Positions 6,853-9,665 of a stretch of 9,665 nucleotides of DNA are shown piece by piece. The stretch lies in NCBI GenBank assembly GCA_020425885.1, contig JAGQRA010000722.1:1-9665 (forward strand). The letters are read 5' to 3'. Position numbers and translations under genes: made by a program. The stretch is from Planctomycetota bacterium. GTDB taxonomy: Bacteria; Planctomycetota; UBA1135; UBA2386. Under the pieces are notes generated by a model, which was given only the letters and a program-made list of their open reading frames with translations, did no database searches and was not told the origin of the DNA. Numbering within the stretch: the first letter of the stretch is position 1; each line of letters starts with the position of its first letter.

Positions 6853-8316
6853 TCACCACACCGGACCACCCGCCGGAATGCCCCGGTCGGTGACGATGCG
6901 CGGGGTGATGTGGAACTCGACCGTGGTCTCGCTCTCCTGGATCGAGGTCGACCGGAACAGGAAACCGAGCAGCGGGATGTCGCCGAGCAACGGCACCTTG
7001 GTCTCGCTCTCGTACTTGGTCTTCGACTTGAGGCCGCCGATGACGAGCGTGTGCTTGTCCTTGAGGTAGACGGTGGTGACGGCGGTGCGCGTGCTCGTGA
7101 TCGGCGTCACGATCGGCTCGGTGCCGGCGAAGCCGGTGATGGCCGACACGTCGGAGTAGATCTGCAGGATGACCGAGTCGGTGCCGGCGATCATCGGAAT
7201 GATGTTCATCTTGACGCCGACCTGCTTGAAGGCGATGTCGGTCGCGACCTCGGTTCCGAGCTGCTGGATCTTCGCCTTGGGGAACGGGATCTCGGCCAGC
7301 GTCGAGATCGCCGCCACGCCACCGTTGCGCACCACGAGCTTCGGCGAACTCTGGATGTCGGCGAGGTTGTTGGCCTCGAGCGCCTCGAGCATCATGTTGA
7401 GCTCCCAGCTCTCGTGGATGCCGCCGAGCGTGAATCGGCCGACATCGGTGACCGGCGATGAACCGACGACCGGCTGACGCATCGGAAAGACGGAGGTGAA
7501 CGCCCGCACCAGCTGGCCGCTGCTCAGGTTGCTCAGAATGGGCGTGTTGTTGTCGACCGTCGAGATGCCGAAGGCGAGCGCATTGGCATTGCTGAACTCG
7601 ACGACCTGCACCGAGATCTCGACCTGCGGGATGTTGGCGTAGAACATGTTCAACGCCGACTCGAACGCCCGCAGCGCCGAGGGCTGCGCCGTGATCAGGG
7701 CGAGACCGACCTTGGGCAGGGCCTTGCCAGGCGCGATCGGCTCGCCGGTCACCGACGGAACATCCTTGATGTCGACGATCTTCGATCCGCTCAACACCTC
7801 GAAGTCGGGCACGTAGGTGACCTCGATGACGTTCTCGCCGAGCATGCGGCCGAGGACGCTGCGGCTGTCACCTCCACCCACCTTGGTTCCGGCAGGCGGC
7901 GGCGCCGGCTCCGCCGCGGCAACGGGTTTGCCGGGTTCGATCTCGGCGATGAGCTTGAGGAACGTCGTGCTGAGGTCGCCGGCCAGGAAATACTGCTTCG
8001 TCACCGAACCGTCGGCGCCGATCAGGATGCTGCTGCCGAACTGCGTGCGCAGTCGCGCCTCGCGGTCGTCCTGTGATTCGTTCTGCGGATCCTGACGTGC
8101 CTCGGCGTCACGCGACGAAGGCCGATCCCCCAATCCCCAGACCAGAGGCCCAGCCGTATTGCCACCCAGGGCCGACCGACCTTCCACCTCGTATTGGACC
8201 TGCAGGCTCGGATCGATCCTTCGCGGAGAGGAGCTGACGCAGCTGGCGAATGCCAGCACCAGGATCGGGTAGACCTGACGGTTGCCTAGCACGGTGCGAT
8301 TGTGGGCGCAGCCCAC
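6853..8316 (-). CDS. Secretin (GspD/PilQ superfamily), short, possible lipoprotein
   Basis: 487 residues from a GTG at 8316; a second GTG at 8292 gives a tighter signal peptide and is equally possible. The N-terminus NRQVYPILVLAFASC ends in Cys26, so a lipoprotein signal is plausible, although Phe at -3 makes the lipobox weak. An N0-like segment (VTKQYFLAGDLSTTFLKLIAE, 105-125) is interrupted by a Pro/Ala-rich insert at about 129-150. One N1-like unit follows, with ALRAFESALNMFYANIPQVEI (214-234). The secretin barrel domain is unmistakable: NIIPMI (371-376), LVIGGLKSK (424-432) and the signature VPLLGDIPLLGFLF (441-454) with ETTVEFHITPRIV (463-475). Secretins form the multimeric outer-membrane gate of type II, type IV pilus and related systems. 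At this length it has fewer N-domains than full-size GspD. It ends with FHITPRIV and a 12-residue tail. Upstream neighbour is a Skp-like chaperone, downstream is gspK. Confidence 0.95.
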   Translation of the reverse strand: MGCAHNRTVLGNRQVYPILVLAFASCVSSSPRRIDPSLQVQYEVEGRSALGGNTAGPLVWGLGDRPSSRDAEARQDPQNESQDDREARLRTQFGSSILIGADGSVTKQYFLAGDLSTTFLKLIAEIEPGKPVAAAEPAPPPAGTKVGGGDSRSVLGRMLGENVIEVTYVPDFEVLSGSKIVDIKDVPSVTGEPIAPGKALPKVGLALITAQPSALRAFESALNMFYANIPQVEISVQVVEFSNANALAFGISTVDNNTPILSNLSSGQLVRAFTSVFPMRQPVVGSSPVTDVGRFTLGGIHESWELNMMLEALEANNLADIQSSPKLVVRNGGVAAISTLAEIPFPKAKIQQLGTEVATDIAFKQVGVKMNIIPMIAGTDSVILQIYSDVSAITGFAGTEPIVTPITSTRTAVTTVYLKDKHTLVIGGLKSKTKYESETKVPLLGDIPLLGFLFRSTSIQESETTVEFHITPRIVTDRGIPAGGPVW

Positions 8317-8424
8317 GCCGATCGCGAGACGATTCCTGACGTTCGAAAGGTGCGGCCGAGCAAGCCGAACGCCGTTGCGGGATGGAAGGGGCGAACGCGG
8401 GGCAGGCGATCCGTTGACCCAGCT

Positions 8425-8814
8425 CTACTTGTCTTCGAGCTTCTTGACGACCTTGTCCGTCAGGTCGACGACCTCGTGCCCCTTGTCATCGATGATGTCA
8501 TCCTTGCGCACGACGAGGTCGCGGCTCTCGTCGGTTGCGATGGCCTTGACCGCCTCTCGCACCTTGGCGTTCATCTTCTGCACGAGTTGCTTGCCACGAG
8601 CCGAGTCGAGGTCGATGCCATCCGCCTCGATCTTCTTCCACTCCTCCGTGGCTTCCTGCACCTTCTTCTCGTCGATGGTCGCTGGAGCCGTCGTGTTCGC
8701 GGCGCTCCCGGCATAGACAACGGCACCGCGCTTCAGGGTCACCTGGGCCGAAATGGCCGATGCCATGAAGGCCATCACCAGCGCTGTGGAAAACAGGTGG
8801 AAACGTGATGCCAT
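8425..8814 (-). CDS. Short OmpH/Skp-like periplasmic protein
   Basis: 129 residues. The ATG at 8814 is preferred because GAGAGG lies 5 nt upstream and it opens a clean Sec signal peptide (ASRFHLFSTALVMAFMASAISA, cleavage likely before QVTL). The frame is open to 8901, but that extension lacks a signal peptide. The mature part has a short strand (KRGAVVYAG), a charged coiled-coil (about 47-90, with EATEEWKKIEADGIDL and QLVQKMNAKVREAVKAI) and a C-terminal strand-helix RDLVVRKDDIIDDKG...DLTDKVVKKLEDK. This end matches the Skp pattern in which DLVV plus a residue turn is followed by D(I/L)T..V.K.L. Skp holds unfolded outer-membrane proteins in the periplasm. The coiled-coil arm is much shorter than in E. 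coli Skp (mature protein about 107 versus about 141 residues). Its place before a secretin gene, with a gap of about 108 bp, suggests help in secretin assembly, which is an inference. Confidence 0.83.
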   Translation of the reverse strand: MASRFHLFSTALVMAFMASAISAQVTLKRGAVVYAGSAANTTAPATIDEKKVQEATEEWKKIEADGIDLDSARGKQLVQKMNAKVREAVKAIATDESRDLVVRKDDIIDDKGHEVVDLTDKVVKKLEDK

Positions 8815-8819
8815 GGTTG

Positions 8820-8825
8820 CCTCTC
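8820..8825 (-). promoter_or_regulatory. Ribosome binding site of the Skp-like gene
   Basis: On the minus strand the bases GAGAGG sit 5 nt before the ATG at 8814. This is the clearest Shine-Dalgarno in the window and decides the start of the Skp-like gene over upstream in-frame candidates. Most other starts here have none. Confidence 0.7.
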
Positions 8826-8934
8826 GAGAAGATCGCTGTCGGTGGAGTATCGGGTTGCCGGCAACTCCGCGTTCAGCGGAAACCAGCAGACACCATGACA
8901 AGCGTCCTGCCTACCTCCTACACCGCGACGATTC

Positions 8935-8953
8935 GCAAAATTTTTGACTTTTA
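8935..8953 (-). promoter_or_regulatory. AT-rich island, candidate promoter region upstream of the Skp-like gene
   Basis: The stretch GCAAAATTTTTGACTTTTA is almost free of G/C inside very GC-rich DNA, and contains the palindrome AAAATTTT (8937-8944). It lies about 120 bp before the Skp-like ATG, within the only sizeable gap of the minus-strand gene string, so it is the natural place for the promoter driving the chaperone and secretin genes. I could not fit a convincing -35/-10 pair on the minus strand (TAAAAG is at best a weak -10), so position and strand of transcription are tentative. Confidence 0.3.
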
Positions 8954-9018
8954 CGAGCCAGGCGCGGCGCCCTCCCTGCACCCGACCGCAACCAAACCGG
9001 GTCGCCGATTGCCGGGGC

Positions 9019-9039
9019 GCCCGACCCACTGGGTCGGGC
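9019..9039 (-). terminator. GC-rich hairpin after the Arg-rich gene, possible terminator
   Basis: A perfect 9-bp stem (GCCCGACCC pairing with GGGTCGGGC) closes a 3-nt loop. It begins 26 nt after the TAG of the Arg-rich gene on the minus strand. No T-tract follows on either strand, so it is not a textbook intrinsic terminator. It could still end or protect the transcript. Confidence 0.35.
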
Positions 9040-9064
9040 AAAGCCTGAGCCTCAACGGGCCGGA

Positions 9065-9665
9065 CTAGTCGCGGCGCGGCCGCCGGCCACCGCGGCGGGG
9101 ACGGTCGCGACGAGGCGCCTCTTCACCGAGGAGACTGTCGATCGACTCCAACTCGCCGACATCCTCGCCCCCCCTCACGAACGAGCTCTGCGGCTCGTCA
9201 TCGTCGAACTCGGCCATTGGCATCGATCGATCCTCGCGCCCCCTCGCAGGGGCGGGCCGGCCGCCGCGGCCACCCCGACCGGACCGCTCCGGGCGGTCCG
9301 GGCGTTCGGCGCGCTCCGGGCGGTCGGGGCGTTCGATGCGCTCCGGGCGTTCGGCGCGCTCTTCGCGGTCGGGGCGCGCACGCCGCTCAGCGCGATCGTG
9401 GCGCTCGTCCCGCGAGGGGCGCTCGGACCGAACCGGACGTTCCGGGCGGTGCGACTCGCCGCGGTCGTGTCGACCCCGGCCTCGCCCTCCGGCCTCATCG
9501 TAGTCACGGTGAGGCTCACGCTCGGGAACGGGCCCGTCGGCGCGGTCGTGGCGAGGGGCCCGGCGGGGCCGATCGCCCTCTCGCCCGAACCGCTCCGGCG
9601 CACGTTGCGAACGCGGCGCATCGAACTCCTCGTCATCCGACCAGACCTCGATGTCATCCCGGCGG
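9065..9665 (-). CDS. Arginine-rich, RGG-containing disordered C-terminal tail, 5' end outside window
   Basis: The frame is open from the right edge to the TAG at 9065-9067, about 200 residues, with its start outside the window. Codons end almost always in G or C in this frame. Reading N to C: an acidic patch (DDIEVWSDDEEFD), a long Arg/Asp/Glu/Pro-rich stretch, ten back-to-back triplets of the form x-(E/D)-R (PDR EER AER PER IER PDR PER AER PDR PER), an RGG-type patch SGRGGRGGRPAPARGR, an acidic and more ordered segment (MAEFDDDEPQSSFV, then GELESIDSLLGEE), and a basic end RRDRPRRGGRRPRRD. Such tails occur on RNA-binding proteins such as DEAD-box helicases, RNase E/G or other ribonucleases, where they bind RNA or partners. 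The folded domain that would name the protein is not visible, so the identity is open. Confidence 0.8.
   Translation of the reverse strand, partial: RRDDIEVWSDDEEFDAPRSQRAPERFGREGDRPRRAPRHDRADGPVPEREPHRDYDEAGGRGRGRHDRGESHRPERPVRSERPSRDERHDRAERRARPDREERAERPERIERPDRPERAERPDRPERSGRGGRGGRPAPARGREDRSMPMAEFDDDEPQSSFVRGGEDVGELESIDSLLGEEAPRRDRPRRGGRRPRRD
9284..9373 (-). repeat. Tandem x-(E/D)-R tripeptide repeat within coding sequence
   Basis: Thirty codons encode ten consecutive tripeptides ending in Arg. At DNA level near-identical blocks of about 25 bp begin at 9285 and 9312, and a shortened one at 9339, that is at 27-bp spacing (nine residues, PERAERPDR-like). The spacing is a multiple of three, so changes in copy number would keep the reading frame. 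The pattern fits repeat expansion inside a disordered protein tail. Confidence 0.75.

Larger units (their letters stand above)
8815..9064. other. Intergenic region between Arg-rich gene and Skp-like gene
   Basis: This gap of about 250 bp holds no gene I can support. Reading frames crossing it have no recognisable product. It contains, from right to left, the hairpin at 9019-9039, the AT-rich island at 8935-8953 and the ribosome binding site at 8820-8825. It therefore looks like the boundary between two transcription units: the end of the Arg-rich gene's transcript and the start of the chaperone/secretin one. Confidence 0.6.

Noticed and set aside
6713..6859. N-terminal extension of GspK to the GTG at 6859
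   Set aside because: The added residues are Arg/Gly-rich with no signal character and overlap the secretin stop. The ATG at 6712 yields a normal short prepilin leader, although ATGs at 6745 and 6772 remain possible.
8944..8949. TTGACT as a plus-strand -35 box
   Set aside because: No -10 element at the right spacing and no plus-strand gene follows it.
8805..9068. 87-residue plus-strand ORF across the intergenic gap
   Set aside because: No recognisable features; it covers the ribosome binding site, AT island and hairpin of minus-strand genes.
9284..9373. Direct repeats as a possible CRISPR or regulatory iteron array
   Set aside because: The 27-bp spaced blocks have no unique spacers, keep codon phase and encode tandem x-(E/D)-R tripeptides, so they are coding repeats.
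9175..9657. 160-residue minus-strand ORF with Ala/Arg/Asn repeats
   Set aside because: It is a different frame over the Arg-rich gene. Its repeats are the same DNA repeat read out of phase; the chosen frame stays open to the window edge, shows alternating acidic and basic segments and has nearly all G/C third positions.

Overview
The window is dense, high-GC bacterial DNA with nine protein-coding genes. Two are cut by the window edges. No RNA gene, CRISPR array, insertion sequence or phage gene is visible. The best taxonomic guess is a high-GC member of the Planctomycetota. This rests on the left-edge HEAT-repeat gene, whose N-terminal Trp-rich motif (WTYWWEFNKNSYL) and C-terminal NSKISEGINYRA...GILDIL segment resemble large HEAT proteins of that phylum, and on a divergent secretin/GspK pair with few Shine-Dalgarno sequences. 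It is an inference and was not tested by a search.

Layout. Positions 2-1738 (+) hold the 3' part of the HEAT-repeat gene. It converges, with only 22 bp between the stops, on a long string of genes that all read leftwards on the minus strand. In order of transcription these are: (i) an Arg-rich, RGG-containing tail of a protein cut by the right edge (9665-9065); (ii) a non-coding stretch of about 250 bp with a GC-rich hairpin and a sharp AT-rich island (9064-8815); (iii) a short exported OmpH/Skp-like protein (8814-8425); (iv) a short secretin, possibly a lipoprotein (8316-6853); (v) a GspK-like minor pseudopilin (6712-5111); (vi) a TetR-family repressor (5092-4433); (vii) a small single-membrane-pass protein of unknown function (4449-3880); (viii) a GT-C-type polytopic glycosyltransferase candidate (3883-2492); (ix) a GT-A, DPM1/polyprenyl-phosphate-sugar-synthase-like glycosyltransferase (2495-1761).

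How they fit together. Genes iii-v look like an envelope-export module: a periplasmic OmpH/Skp-type chaperone, an outer-membrane secretin and a pseudopilin-tip protein. The usual ATPase, platform, major pseudopilin and assembly genes of a type II secretion or type IV pilus machine are not in the window. Genes vii-ix are joined by 4-bp GTGA stop/start overlaps and look like a sugar-transfer cassette: the cytoplasmic GT2 enzyme would load a sugar onto a polyprenyl phosphate, and the GT-C membrane enzyme would transfer it on the outer face of the inner membrane, with the small membrane protein as a partner. The TetR gene sits between the two modules, 18 bp after gspK and overlapping the first glycosyl-cassette gene by 17 bp, so it is probably co-transcribed and may control one or both. 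The link between secretion and glycosylation is inferred from gene order only.

No element here is certain to be a new system. The points that most deserve a second look are the unlisted Arg-rich repeat protein at the right edge, the tightly coupled three-gene glycosyl cassette with its unknown small partner, and the isolated secretin/GspK/mini-Skp trio.
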